64,000 nt of DNA from Pseudomonas sp. ABC1 (lineage in GTDB: Bacteria > Pseudomonadota > Gammaproteobacteria > Pseudomonadales > Pseudomonadaceae), in contig NZ_CP058349.1 of the NCBI RefSeq assembly GCF_013395055.1, positions 620,001 through 684,000 on the forward strand. Direction: 5' to 3'. Shown piece by piece: positions 33,127 to 42,590 of this stretch. The notes beneath the pieces were generated by a model, which worked only from the letters and a program-made list of their open reading frames with translations, had not been told where the DNA came from and searched no databases. Every line of letters starts with the position of its first letter. Position 1 is the stretch's first letter. The position numbers and the translations under genes are program-made.

Positions 33127-34422
33127 TCAGATGATATTGGCGTAGTCCGCTTCGATCCGATCCAGGCTCAGGTGGTTGAGGAAGTTGGAGAAACACATCC
33201 AGGCCGATAGCGCATTGAGGTCCTGGAATTGTTGCGGCAGGTACTTCGGTGGCACCACCATGCCCTCCTCCACCAATTGGCGCAGGGTGCGCATGTCTTC
33301 CAGGGTGGTCTTGCCGCAGAACAACAGGGGAATCTGCTCCAGCTTGCCCTTGCGCACTGCCAGCTGGATGTAGTTGTAGACCATGATGAAACCCTTCAGG
33401 TAGGACAGGTCCTTGGTGAAGGGCATGCCATCGGGGGTCGAACCACGGAAGACCCGACTGGCATTGCTGTAGCACTCATCCTCGTCATAGCCCTGCTCGC
33501 GGAAGAAGGCGAAGACATCGAGGAAATCCGCCCCTTCCTCGGCCATGTGGATGGCCCGGGTGCGGTTGGTCAGCTTGCGCAGGCGCGTCGGATAGGAGGC
33601 GAAGGCAATCACTTCCATGAGGATCGCCAGCCCTTCCTGGGTCACCGTGGAGGACGGCGGCCCCTTGGCCAGGAAGGTGCAGATCGGCTGGTTCTGGCCA
33701 TTGAGCGTGGTGCCGACATGCACCAGCCCTTCATGCACGGCCAGCGCCCGCACGTCGCGCTCGTTGAACAACGCATCGCTGCGAATCTTGATGTAGTCGG
33801 CGCCCGCCGCCGCATCGGCGAGGATGCCATCGGACTCGAAGACGCGGATGACGCCTTCGCCCTCGCCAAACACCGCATTCAACTGACGCTGGAGAATCTC
33901 CACCGCCTGCTTGGCATCGAGGGTCTTGGCTTCGTCCTTGAGATCGCTGCGGTCGGCGATATTGTTCAGGTAGTCGGACAGCATCAAGCCGAGGTCGGCC
34001 AGGGTCGGGTCGCCGGCATGGAAGGCATCCGAAGCGGCGCCATACAACTCCTGGGAGATCAGGCCGAAGTCGGCGGTGCCGCGCGCTTCCAGCATGCGCA
34101 CCACCATGCGGTATTCCTTGCACATGCGCCGCATGATCTGCCCGACCGGATTGAACTGCCCCAGTTGCCGGGTAATGTCCCGCTCGATGGCTTGCAGCTC
34201 TTCCTTCTTGGCGCCGGCATCGAATGCCAGCGGACGGCGCTCGTACCAGGCCCGGTTCACCGCCGGCAGCTCGCGACCGCCCGCGGCGAAGAAGCCCTGG
34301 CGAATACTGTCGTCCCACTTCACCGCATCCAGCACGCGCAACGGCGACTGCGCCTCGACGATACGGTCGGACAGCGCACGCACCGTGCTCTGGTATTCAT
34401 CGAGCTGGTTGCGGGTATTCAT
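33127..34422 (-). CDS. DUF1704 metallopeptidase-like protein (QEGLA-motif, flavohaemoglobin-expression modulating family)
   Basis: 431 residues from MNTRNQLDEY. Carries HEGLVH (an HExxH-like zinc motif, about residue 232), followed by the TQEGLA element (about 267-272) that names the family, and a FLDVFAFFREQGYDE segment. The family is related to tyrosine carboxypeptidases of the MATCAP type, so peptidase activity is plausible but unproven in bacteria. The start is taken after a palindromic repeat rather than inside it. Lies between a small membrane gene and lysS. Confidence 0.8.
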   Translation of the reverse strand: MNTRNQLDEYQSTVRALSDRIVEAQSPLRVLDAVKWDDSIRQGFFAAGGRELPAVNRAWYERRPLAFDAGAKKEELQAIERDITRQLGQFNPVGQIMRRMCKEYRMVVRMLEARGTADFGLISQELYGAASDAFHAGDPTLADLGLMLSDYLNNIADRSDLKDEAKTLDAKQAVEILQRQLNAVFGEGEGVIRVFESDGILADAAAGADYIKIRSDALFNERDVRALAVHEGLVHVGTTLNGQNQPICTFLAKGPPSSTVTQEGLAILMEVIAFASYPTRLRKLTNRTRAIHMAEEGADFLDVFAFFREQGYDEDECYSNASRVFRGSTPDGMPFTKDLSYLKGFIMVYNYIQLAVRKGKLEQIPLLFCGKTTLEDMRTLRQLVEEGMVVPPKYLPQQFQDLNALSAWMCFSNFLNHLSLDRIEADYANII

Positions 34423-34446
34423 CGCCACTCTCCAGGACAGGTCGTA

Positions 34447-34505
34447 GGGTGCGCCACGCGCACCTTGGATATCGGTGACCTCAGCAAGGTGCGCATGGCG
34501 CACCC
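34447..34505. repeat. 59-bp palindromic intergenic repeat (REP-like)
   Basis: 20-bp arms with one mismatch (GGGTGCGCCACGCGCACCTT at 34447-34466 against its partner at 34486-34505) around a 19-base loop. It lies between lysS and the DUF1704 gene. The arm is itself partly self-complementary, as in bacterial REP or mobile palindromic units. Confidence 0.7.
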
Positions 34506-34516
34506 CGCATCCGCTA

Positions 34517-36019
34517 TCAGAGCTCCGGACGCATGTGTGGGAACAGGATCACATCGCGGATCGACGGCGAGTTGGTCAGCAGCATCACCAGGCGGTCGAT
34601 GCCGATGCCTTCCCCGGCGGTCGGCGGCATGCCGTACTCCAGCGCACGCACGAAGTCGGCGTCGAAATGCATGGCCTCGTCGTCGCCGGCGTCCTTCTCC
34701 GCCACCTGGGCCAGGAAACGCTCGGCCTGATCTTCGGCATCGTTAAGCTCGGAGTAGGCGTTGGCGATCTCACGACCACCGATGAACAGCTCGAAGCGGT
34801 CGGTGACGTTGGGGTTGCTGTCGTTGCGACGCGCCAGCGGCGACACCTCGAACGGGTACTCGGTGATGAAGTGCGGCTGCTCCAGCTTGTGCTCGACCAG
34901 CTCCTCGAAAATCATCACCTGCAACTTGCCCAGGCCTTCGTGGCCGAGCAGCTTGGCACCGGCCTTCTTGGCGATGGCGCGGGCTTTCTCGACGTCATTG
35001 AGGTCGTCAGCACTGATTTCCGGGTTGTACTTGAGGATCGAGTCGAACACCGACAGGCGTACGAACGGCTCGCCGAAGTGGAACACCTTGTCGCCGTACG
35101 GCACGTCGGTGCTGCCGAGCACGGCCTGGGCCAGCTCGCGGAACAGCTCCTCGGTCAGGTCCATGTTGTCTTCGTAGTCAGCGTAGGCCTGGTAGAACTC
35201 GAGCATGGTGAACTCGGGGTTGTGCCGGGTCGAAACGCCTTCGTTACGGAAGTTGCGGTTGATCTCGAAGACCTTTTCAAACCCGCCAACGACAAGCCGC
35301 TTGAGGTACAGCTCCGGCGCGATACGCAGGAACATGGCCATGTCCAGGGCATTGTGGTGGGTTTCGAACGGCTTGGCCGCTGCGCCGCCAGGGATGGTCT
35401 GCAGCATCGGCGTTTCCACTTCGAGGAAGTCACGCTCGGCGAGGAACTTGCGGATGTGGGCGATGACCTGCGAGCGCACACGGAAGGTGTGGCGGGTTTC
35501 CTCGTTGACGATCAGGTCGACGTAGCGCTGGCGATAGCGCTGCTCGGTGTCGGTCAGGCCGTGGTGCTTGTCCGGCAACGGGCGCAGCGACTTGGTCAGC
35601 AATCGTAGCTGGCTCAGGTGCACATAGAGGTCGCCCTTGCCGGAACGGGCCAGAGTGCCCTCGGCGGCGAGGATGTCGCCCAGGTCCCAGGTCTTGATCG
35701 CTTCCAGCGTTTCGGCCGGCAGGCCCTTGCGGTCGACATAGACCTGGATGCGCCCGCTCATGTCCTGCAACACCATGAACGCGCCACGGTTGAGCATGAG
35801 ACGCCCGGCCACCTTGACTGGAATGGCCAGCGCTTCCAGCTCTTCCTTGCTCTTGCCTTCGCAGGCCTTCTGCAGGTCCGCACAGTAACTGTCGCGGCGG
35901 AAATCGTTGGGGAAGACCAGTCCCTTGGCACGCTCGGCGGCAAGCTTTTCCTTGCGCAGGGCGATCAGGTGGTTTTCTTCCTCATGGATGGCATGCTGGT
36001 TCAGCGGTTGTTCGCTCAT
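34517..36019 (-). CDS. lysS: Lysyl-tRNA synthetase, class II
   Basis: 500 residues. An N-terminal OB-fold anticodon-binding domain (about 60-165: VKVAGRLMLNRGAFMVLQDMSGRIQVYV) precedes a class II catalytic core with motif 2 (FEINRNFRNEGVSTRHNPEFTMLEFYQAY) and motif 3 (GIGIDRLVMLLTNSPSIRDVILFP). Charges tRNA-Lys. Follows prfB by 76 bp in the standard prfB-lysS order. Confidence 0.97.
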   Translation of the reverse strand: MSEQPLNQHAIHEEENHLIALRKEKLAAERAKGLVFPNDFRRDSYCADLQKACEGKSKEELEALAIPVKVAGRLMLNRGAFMVLQDMSGRIQVYVDRKGLPAETLEAIKTWDLGDILAAEGTLARSGKGDLYVHLSQLRLLTKSLRPLPDKHHGLTDTEQRYRQRYVDLIVNEETRHTFRVRSQVIAHIRKFLAERDFLEVETPMLQTIPGGAAAKPFETHHNALDMAMFLRIAPELYLKRLVVGGFEKVFEINRNFRNEGVSTRHNPEFTMLEFYQAYADYEDNMDLTEELFRELAQAVLGSTDVPYGDKVFHFGEPFVRLSVFDSILKYNPEISADDLNDVEKARAIAKKAGAKLLGHEGLGKLQVMIFEELVEHKLEQPHFITEYPFEVSPLARRNDSNPNVTDRFELFIGGREIANAYSELNDAEDQAERFLAQVAEKDAGDDEAMHFDADFVRALEYGMPPTAGEGIGIDRLVMLLTNSPSIRDVILFPHMRPEL

Positions 36020-36060
36020 GGTCGTTTCGTTTGCCTGGCGTGTTTCACGGTGAATTGGGT

Positions 36061-36079
36061 GCGGGCGGCGACCGCCCGC
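36061..36079 (-). terminator. GC-rich hairpin between prfB and lysS
   Basis: GCGGGCGG, three-base loop, CCGCCCGC in the 76-bp prfB-lysS gap. It has no T run on either side, so it may reduce rather than end transcription, or act as an mRNA processing site. Confidence 0.4.
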
Positions 36080-36095
36080 AAGAAGAAGCCTGGCC

Positions 36096-37191
36096 TTACA
36101 GGCCCTGTTTCAGGCTGGCTTCCAGGTACTCGTCGAGGTCGCCGTCCAGTACCTTGTCGCAGTCGCTACGCTCTACACCGGTGCGCAAATCCTTGATGCG
36201 CGACTGGTCGAGCACATAAGAGCGGATCTGGTGACCCCAGCCGATATCCGACTTGGTGTCTTCCAGCGCCTGGGAGGCGGCACTGCGCTTCTGCATCTCC
36301 AGCTCGTACAACTTGGCCCGCAGCATTTTCATGGCGGTGTCCTTGTTGGCGTGCTGAGAGCGTTCGTTCTGGCACGCCACCACGGTGTTGGTCGGCACGT
36401 GGGTGATACGCACGGCCGAGTCGGTGGTGTTGACGTGCTGGCCACCCGCGCCGGAGGAGCGGTAGGTGTCGATGCGCAGGTCGGACGGGTTGATCTCGAT
36501 CTCGATGTTGTCGTCGATCTCCGGCGACACGAACACCGCGGTGAACGAAGTGTGGCGGCGGTTGCCGGAGTCGAACGGACTCTTGCGCACCAGGCGGTGC
36601 ACGCCGATCTCGGTGCGCAGCCAACCGAAGGCGTACTCGCCCTTGATATGCACGGTGGCGCCCTTGATGCCGGCGACCTCGCCTTCGGACAGCTCGATGA
36701 TGGTGGCGTCGAAGCCACGCTTGTCGGCCCAGCGCAGGTACATGCGCAGCAGCATGTTGCCCCAGTCCTGGGCCTCGGTGCCGCCGGAGCCGGCCTGGAT
36801 GTCCAGATAGCAGTTATTGGCGTCCATCTCGCCGCTGAACATGCGGCGGAACTCCAGTTGCTCAAGAATGCCACGCAGACGCGCCAGCTCAGTGGCGACA
36901 TCGTTGGCCGCGCTCTCATCATCCTCTTCCACGGCCATTTCCAGCAGTTCGCTGGAGTCCGTCAACCCACTCTGGAGTTCGTCGAGGGTTTCGACGATCT
37001 GCGCCAGGGTGGCGCGCTCGCGCCCCAGCCCCTGGGCATAGTCCGGGTTGTTCCAGACGTTCGGGTCTTCCAGCTCGCGGTTTACTTCGACCAGCCGATC
37101 ATGCTTCTGATCGTAGTCAAAGATACCCCCGAATCGACAGGGTACGTTCGGAAAGATCCTTGATGCTGTTGAGGATCGGGTTGATTTCCAT
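36096..37191 (-). CDS. prfB: Peptide chain release factor 2, with programmed +1 frameshift
   Basis: About 364 residues after frameshifting. Codons 1-24 (MEINPILNSI...) run from ATG 37191 to an in-frame TGA at 37119-37117. The sequence before it is GGGGGTATCTTTGAC: an SD-like GGGGG, then CTT and TGA followed by C, the classic RF2 autoregulatory slip site. After skipping one T the frame continues DYDQKHDRLVEVN. Domain 2 has the SPF-type stop recognition region (VRKSPFDSGNRRHTSF) and domain 3 has GAGGQHVN (the GGQ catalytic motif). Recognises UGA and UAA; low RF2 raises frameshifting and restores RF2. Confidence 0.97.
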
Positions 37192-37435
37192 GGTCGGCGG
37201 TACTCTCAATCAGGCGTAACGAAAAGGGCGGGATTATAGCGCAGCGACGGGATCATGACAGCAGGATTGTGGCCCCACTCCAGGGGAAAGGATGCCCTGG
37301 CCATGAAGACCCGCACGGCCTCGGCCTGTCCATATGAGCAAGCACGGCGATCTTCGTGCGACTGGCCGGAAGAATCCTGCAGGCTTGCCAGAGGTGTGGG
37401 AAAATCCTCGCCCACCTCCCTGCGTACCCCAGCCA

Positions 37436-38383
37436 ATGCCCCGACCTTCACACCCCGCCGAGAAAGGCCAACTGCACCCGCGCAACCGCCACCAGGGCCG
37501 TTACGACTTTCCCGCCCTGATCGCAGCCAGCCCGGAACTGGCTGACCACGTGATCCTCAACCCTTACGGCAAGCAGAGCATCGACTTCGCCAACCCGCAG
37601 GCGGTAAGGGTGTTCAACCGGGCGCTGCTCAAGCAGCTCTACGGCATCGCTCACTGGGACATTCCCGAGGGCTACCTGTGCCCGCCGGTTCCAGGTCGGG
37701 CCGACTACCTGCACGGCCTGGCCGACCTGCTCGCGCATCACAACGGCGGCACGATCCCGCGCGGCGCGGGTGTCCGGGCGCTGGATATCGGCACGGGAGC
37801 CAACTGCATCTACCCCCTGATCGGCGTGAAGGAGTACGGCTGGCGCTTTCTCGCCACGGACATCGACGACACCGCCCTCGCCTGCGCGCGCACCATCGTC
37901 AGTGCCAACGACCTGGGCAACGCCATCGAACTGCGGCAACAGCAGGAGCGTCAGCATATCTTCCATGGCCTGCTCGGCAGTGACGAACACTTCGACATCA
38001 GCCTGTGCAACCCACCGTTCCACGCCTCGCAGGCCGAAGCCAGCAGTGGCAGCCGACGCAAATGGAAGAACCTCGGACGCCTCGACCCGCAGCGCAAGCT
38101 GCCGGCACTGAACTTCGGCGGGCAAAGCAATGAACTCTGGTGCGAGGGCGGCGAAATCGCCTTTATCAGCCGCATGGCCGATGAGAGCGTCGAGGTGGCC
38201 GGGCAAGTCGGCTGGTTCAGCACCCTGGTGTCCAAGGCCGGTAATGTCGAGCTGCTACGCAAGCGCTTGTCCAAACTGGGCGCACGCCACCTGCACATCG
38301 GCGAAATGGCCCAGGGCCAGAAGCGCAGTCGCTTCGTCGCCTGGCGTTTTTCCGCGGCATCAGGCCCTGCCGCCAAAGCCTGA
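37436..38383 (+). CDS. rlmF: 23S rRNA (adenine1618-N6)-methyltransferase
   Basis: 315 residues from MPRPSHPAEKGQ; a longer in-frame extension of 34 codons looks non-coding. SAM-binding motif ALDIGTGANCIYPLIG (about 115-130), N6-adenine methyltransferase motif CNPPFHAS (about 189-196), and the N-terminal segment LHPRNRHQGRYDFPAL typical of RlmF. Single gene, divergent from prfB and convergent with hda. Confidence 0.92.
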   Translation: MPRPSHPAEKGQLHPRNRHQGRYDFPALIAASPELADHVILNPYGKQSIDFANPQAVRVFNRALLKQLYGIAHWDIPEGYLCPPVPGRADYLHGLADLLAHHNGGTIPRGAGVRALDIGTGANCIYPLIGVKEYGWRFLATDIDDTALACARTIVSANDLGNAIELRQQQERQHIFHGLLGSDEHFDISLCNPPFHASQAEASSGSRRKWKNLGRLDPQRKLPALNFGGQSNELWCEGGEIAFISRMADESVEVAGQVGWFSTLVSKAGNVELLRKRLSKLGARHLHIGEMAQGQKRSRFVAWRFSAASGPAAKA

Positions 38384-38391
38384 ACCCTGCA

Positions 38392-39096
38392 CTACCAGTG
38401 CAGGGTTTCCTTGAGGAAAGGAATGGTCAGGCGCCGCTGGGCCTGCAGGGAAGCCTGATCCAGGCGGTCGAGCAGCTCGAACAAGGCGCTCATGCTGCGA
38501 TCGCCCCGGGTCAGGATAAAGCGCCCGACATCGTCCGGCAGGTCGAGCCCGCGCCGCGAAGCGCGCAGTTGCAGCGCCCGCAACTTGTCCTCGTCAGACA
38601 ACTGACGCAACTGGAAAACCAGCGCCAGGCTCAGGCGTGACTTCAGGTCAGGCAGCTCGACCGGCAGTTCGCGAGGCGAAACGCTGGCCGACAGCAACAG
38701 GCGACACCCGGCATCGCGCAGCCGATTGAACAGGTGGAACAGCGCCTCTTCCCAGGCGGCATCCGCCACCAGCGCATCCAGGTCGTCCAGGCAGACCAGT
38801 TCATACTGCTCCAGGCCATCGAGCAGTTCCGGACCGAGCTGGACCACATCACGCAGCGGCAGGTAGACCGCCTGTTCGCCCCGCTCTTCTATACGCAAGC
38901 ACGCCGCCTGCAACAGATGACTACGCCCGACGCCAGAGCCGCCCCACAGATAGATCAGTTCATCGGACCACCCGGCATCCGGCGAACAGAGACGCTCGAC
39001 ATACCCCAACGCCGCAGCATTGGCGCCCGGATAGAAATTGGCGAAAGTGGCATCGTCACGCAGACGGATGCCCAGGGGCAGTTGAACGGGTTTCAT
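38392..39096 (-). CDS. hda: DnaA regulatory inactivator Hda
   Basis: 234 residues. An N-terminal clamp-binding motif (QLPLGIRL, about 5-12) is followed by an AAA+ domain: Walker A GGSGVGRSHLL (51-61), Walker B LVCLDDLDAL, and sensor regions. Loaded on the beta clamp it stimulates ATP hydrolysis by DnaA and prevents re-initiation. Compared with DnaA the Walker A Lys is replaced (GVGRSH), as is usual for Hda. Followed at 145 bp upstream by the DUF2066 gene on the same strand. Confidence 0.93.
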   Translation of the reverse strand: MKPVQLPLGIRLRDDATFANFYPGANAAALGYVERLCSPDAGWSDELIYLWGGSGVGRSHLLQAACLRIEERGEQAVYLPLRDVVQLGPELLDGLEQYELVCLDDLDALVADAAWEEALFHLFNRLRDAGCRLLLSASVSPRELPVELPDLKSRLSLALVFQLRQLSDEDKLRALQLRASRRGLDLPDDVGRFILTRGDRSMSALFELLDRLDQASLQAQRRLTIPFLKETLHW

Positions 39097-39241
39097 GATC
39101 GTCTACGCAGTGGTGCCGGCTCGGAACAGGGGCGGGAGTGTATAGCGATCACCCGCCCGAAAACAGCGCCGCAGCGCTGGGCAATGTACAAGCAGCCGCC
39201 CCGGCAAGCGCCCTCGTCCCGACGCGCCCCCGTTGGCAGCA

Positions 39242-40264
39242 TCACCAGGCAAAGCGCATCAGCACGCCCTCTTCGTCATGCTCCGCCTGCGGATCGTTCG
39301 ACTCCGCCTCCAGCTCATGCAGACCAACCACCTGCAACTGCGCACGCAGTTGCTCGGGGCGACTCTGCAACCGATAGGCCACATTCTCACCATCCATCCG
39401 CAATAATGTGGCGCCCATGGCATCGAGCAGGCGCTCCAGCTCGGCGAAACGCTCCACATCGACCCCGGACACCTCCAGCACGATCTGCGAAGCCGCCCCC
39501 GGCGCCACGACATAGTGCGGCGCGATGGCCCGACTGGCGGCCAGCAGTACCGCATCGGCAAGGGCCTCCTGGCTTTTGCCGGAAACCTTGCCCTTCGCAG
39601 CATCCTCACCCAACCACAAACGCCAGGTCGCGGACCACTTGCCGTCACTCTCACTGGCCACCACCGCCAGCAGCGCATCGGCGGCATAACGCTCGGCCGC
39701 CTCGTGCAGTTCCTTGCCATCCGCCTGACCCAGAGCCTCCGGCGTCGCCAGCAACTGCTCCTGCAAGTCGGCAAGCGGCAGCAGCAACGGCAGCCCACGG
39801 TGGAGGGAAGCCTCACGCAGCATCGCAGCCCCCGCCTGACCGTCACCCACCAGTTGCGCACCGGCATCCTCATCGCCATCAGGCACAGGCCCCAGCCACC
39901 ACAGCAACAGGGCCGGACGATTCTGCCCCCACAGTGCCAGACCCGCCTGGCGCAAGCGCTGCTCGGTGGCGACCGGATCGAAGTCCACCACCAACCGATC
40001 GCCGTCATAGGAATACTGGCGCACCAGCGATTTCGGATCCTTGCGCAAGGCCGCCACATCCGCCTGCGCGGCGCCTTCATCGCTCCCAGTCAAACGCAGC
40101 AACAGGGTATCGAACGCATGCTGCATCGCCTCGGCACGTGCCTCAGCCTGCTGCCCGGTGACAGGCTCCGAAACCTGATACAACCCAGTCACCTGCGCCG
40201 AAAAGGCCAATGGCGCAAAGAGGCAGGCACACCCCAGCAGAAGGGAACGGACAAGGACAGGCAT
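39242..40264 (-). CDS. DUF2066 exported protein
   Basis: 340 residues. Signal peptide (MPVLVRSLLLGCACLFAPLAFSAQ) followed by a soluble periplasmic domain of the DUF2066 family (GLYQVSEPVTGQQAEARAEAMQHAFDTLLLRLTG). Function unknown. Adjacent to hda and divergent from purM, an order common in Pseudomonas. Confidence 0.83.
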   Translation of the reverse strand: MPVLVRSLLLGCACLFAPLAFSAQVTGLYQVSEPVTGQQAEARAEAMQHAFDTLLLRLTGSDEGAAQADVAALRKDPKSLVRQYSYDGDRLVVDFDPVATEQRLRQAGLALWGQNRPALLLWWLGPVPDGDEDAGAQLVGDGQAGAAMLREASLHRGLPLLLPLADLQEQLLATPEALGQADGKELHEAAERYAADALLAVVASESDGKWSATWRLWLGEDAAKGKVSGKSQEALADAVLLAASRAIAPHYVVAPGAASQIVLEVSGVDVERFAELERLLDAMGATLLRMDGENVAYRLQSRPEQLRAQLQVVGLHELEAESNDPQAEHDEEGVLMRFAW

Positions 40265-40876
40265 GGACGGAAACTCTCACGGCACGAATGTCCGCATACC
40301 TTAAACAGCGCCGCCAGGCGCAGCAATACGAATGCAGCAACCATGACCATGATCGATCACGCAGCATCGACACCGAGATGATCGCGCCATACCTGGATGG
40401 GAAGCGCCTGGCGCCCGCACAGCCACCTTCAGAGGGGACTGTGGAAAAAGCGCACGGGCCATAGGCCCGCGCACCTAGGCTCCCGCCTGCGCGAGAGCGA
40501 CGGGTATCGGTATTTTTCTTATGGTCACTTCGATATTGACTGCGAGCCCGGCCAACCCCTCGGAGCAACCTTCGCCGACAGGGATGTCGGCGTAGAGCCT
40601 CAGGGATGAGTTCATGCGTGTTGCGTAGAGGGGTTAGCCGGGCTCGCAACGCCTCGCACGCCTGGGCAATACAAGCAGTAGATAGCCAATCAAAGACTTA
40701 CCTGCCAATCCAGCTCCAACCTTTATATAGCGCGCCCCCCAGGCATCGACACCTTCGGGATGGCTGCTGCATGGCAAGCCTGATAAAATCCCGCACTTTA
40801 TTCTGGAGGCCCGGAACACGTTTCCCGGCCCGCTAGCCCCTTCCGTTCTGCATTACCTCCACAGGCCCGGATCATT
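40265..40876. other. 612-bp divergent intergenic region before purM, holding a palindromic element
   Basis: Must contain promoters for purM and the DUF2066 gene. A hairpin GCGCACGGGCC/GGCCCGCGC occurs near 40450, and a 106-bp inverted-repeat element lies at 40542-40647. A TGATAAAAT string at 40781-40789 could be the purM -10 region, about 90 bp upstream of its ATG. No gene recognised. Confidence 0.45.
40542..40647. repeat. 106-bp intergenic inverted-repeat element
   Basis: 20-bp arms with one mismatch: GCGAGCCCGGCCAACCCCTC at 40542-40561 and GAGGGGTTAGCCGGGCTCGC at 40628-40647. A second stem lies inside (CGCCGACA/TGTCGGCG at 40574-40595). The nested palindromes and lack of coding capacity fit a small repeated intergenic unit of the kind dispersed in Pseudomonas genomes. 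Confidence 0.7.
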
Positions 40877-41935
40877 ATGAGCAAGCAACCCTCCCTCAGC
40901 TATAAGGACGCAGGTGTCGATATCGATGCTGGTGAAGCGCTGGTCGAGCGCATCAAGGGCGTCGCAAAACGCACCGCACGGCCTGAAGTGATGGGCGGCC
41001 TGGGTGGCTTCGGCGCACTCTGCGAGATTCCTGCCGGCTACCGTCAACCGGTACTGGTGTCGGGCACCGACGGCGTCGGCACCAAGCTGCGCCTGGCGCT
41101 GAACCTGAACCGCCACGACAGCATCGGCCAGGACCTGGTCGCCATGTGCGTCAACGACCTGGTGGTGTGCGGAGCAGAACCACTGTTCTTCCTCGACTAC
41201 TACGCCACCGGCAAGCTCAACGTCGACGTCGCCGCCACCGTGGTGACCGGCATCGGCACCGGCTGCGAACTGGCGGGCTGCTCCCTGGTAGGCGGCGAGA
41301 CCGCCGAGATGCCGGGCATGTACGAAGGTGAAGACTACGACCTGGCCGGCTTCTGCGTCGGCGTGGTGGAAAAAAGCGAAATCATCGACGGCTCGCAAGT
41401 CGCCAGCGGCGACGCGCTGATCGCCCTGCCGTCCTCCGGCCCGCACTCCAATGGCTACTCGCTGATCCGCAAGATCCTCGAAGTCTCCGCCACCGATATC
41501 GAGAACACCCAACTGGACGGCAAGCCGCTGGCCGAGCTGCTGATGGCGCCAACCCGCATCTACGTCAAACCGCTGCTGAAGCTGATCAAGGACACCGGCG
41601 CAGTCAAGGCCATGGCCCACATCACCGGTGGCGGCCTGCTGGACAACATCCCACGTGTACTGCCGGAAGGTAGCCAGGCCATCATCGATATCGCCAGCTG
41701 GCAGCGCCCTGTCGTATTCGACTGGCTGCAAGAGAAAGGCAACGTCGACGAACACGAGATGCACCGCGTACTCAACTGCGGCGTCGGCATGGTCATCTGC
41801 GTCGCCCAGGACAAGGTCGACGAAACCCTGGCGAACCTGCGCGCCTCCGGCGAGCAGCCCTGGGTCATCGGCTCGATCACCCAGGCCGATGCCGACGCGC
41901 CGCGCGTCCTGCTCGACAACCTGAAGCGTGCCTGA
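40877..41935 (+). CDS. purM: Phosphoribosylformylglycinamidine cyclo-ligase (AIR synthetase)
   Basis: 352 residues. Step 5 of purine synthesis: FGAM + ATP to AIR. Typical start LSYKDAGVDIDAGEALVERIK, metal/ATP segment GTDGVGTKL (about 63-71), MCVNDLVVCGAEPLFFLDYYA, and GGETAEMPGMY. Its stop overlaps the purN start at TGATG. Confidence 0.97.
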   Translation: MSKQPSLSYKDAGVDIDAGEALVERIKGVAKRTARPEVMGGLGGFGALCEIPAGYRQPVLVSGTDGVGTKLRLALNLNRHDSIGQDLVAMCVNDLVVCGAEPLFFLDYYATGKLNVDVAATVVTGIGTGCELAGCSLVGGETAEMPGMYEGEDYDLAGFCVGVVEKSEIIDGSQVASGDALIALPSSGPHSNGYSLIRKILEVSATDIENTQLDGKPLAELLMAPTRIYVKPLLKLIKDTGAVKAMAHITGGGLLDNIPRVLPEGSQAIIDIASWQRPVVFDWLQEKGNVDEHEMHRVLNCGVGMVICVAQDKVDETLANLRASGEQPWVIGSITQADADAPRVLLDNLKRA

Positions 41936-42582
41936 TGCCCGACACCTGCAATCTGGTCGTGTTGATATCGGGGGCCGGCAGCAACCTGCAGGCCCTGATC
42001 GACAACCTGGGCAATGACAATCCGGCCCGTATCCGCGCTGTCATCAGCAACCGTGCGGATGCGCCCGGCCTGCTGCGTGCGCAACGGGCCGGTATCGAGA
42101 CCCATGTACTGCAACACCGGGAATACCCCGACCGCGAAACCTTCGATGCAGCCCTGGCCGATGCGATCGACGGCTACACGCCCGACCTGGTGGTGCTGGC
42201 GGGTTTCATGCGCATCCTCAGCCCCGCGTTCGTGCGTCACTATCAAGGACGCCTGCTGAACATCCATCCATCCCTGTTGCCCAAGCACAAGGGACTGGAC
42301 ACCCACCGGCGGGCGCTCGAGGCCGGCGACCATGAGCACGGTTGCAGCGTGCACTTCGTCACCGAAGAACTCGACGGCGGCCCCCTGGTACTGCAAGCGA
42401 TCGTGCCGATCATCGCCGAACAGAGCCTGGAGTCCCTGGCCCAGCGCGTACATGAGCAGGAACACATCATCTACCCGCTGGCCGTACGCTGGTTCGCCGA
42501 AGGGCGCTTGCGCCTCGGCGAACAAGGCGCGATGCTCGACGGCACGCCATTACCGGCCACTGGCCAACTCATACGAACCTAG
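41935..42582 (+). CDS. purN: Phosphoribosylglycinamide formyltransferase
   Basis: 215 residues. Step 3 of purine synthesis, transferring formyl from 10-formyl-THF to GAR. VVLISGAGSNLQALID start, catalytic Asn-His-Asp region (LNIHPSLLPKHKGLDTHRRALEAGDHEHGCSVHFVTEELDGG). Coupled with purM. The DUF3108 gene starts 8 bp after its stop. Confidence 0.96.
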   Translation: MPDTCNLVVLISGAGSNLQALIDNLGNDNPARIRAVISNRADAPGLLRAQRAGIETHVLQHREYPDRETFDAALADAIDGYTPDLVVLAGFMRILSPAFVRHYQGRLLNIHPSLLPKHKGLDTHRRALEAGDHEHGCSVHFVTEELDGGPLVLQAIVPIIAEQSLESLAQRVHEQEHIIYPLAVRWFAEGRLRLGEQGAMLDGTPLPATGQLIRT

Positions 42583-42590
42583 GAGACACC

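Noticed and set aside
36096..37191. prfB broken by a stop codon
   Set aside because: The stop is the conserved RF2 frameshift site with the SD-like element and CTT-TGA-C context.
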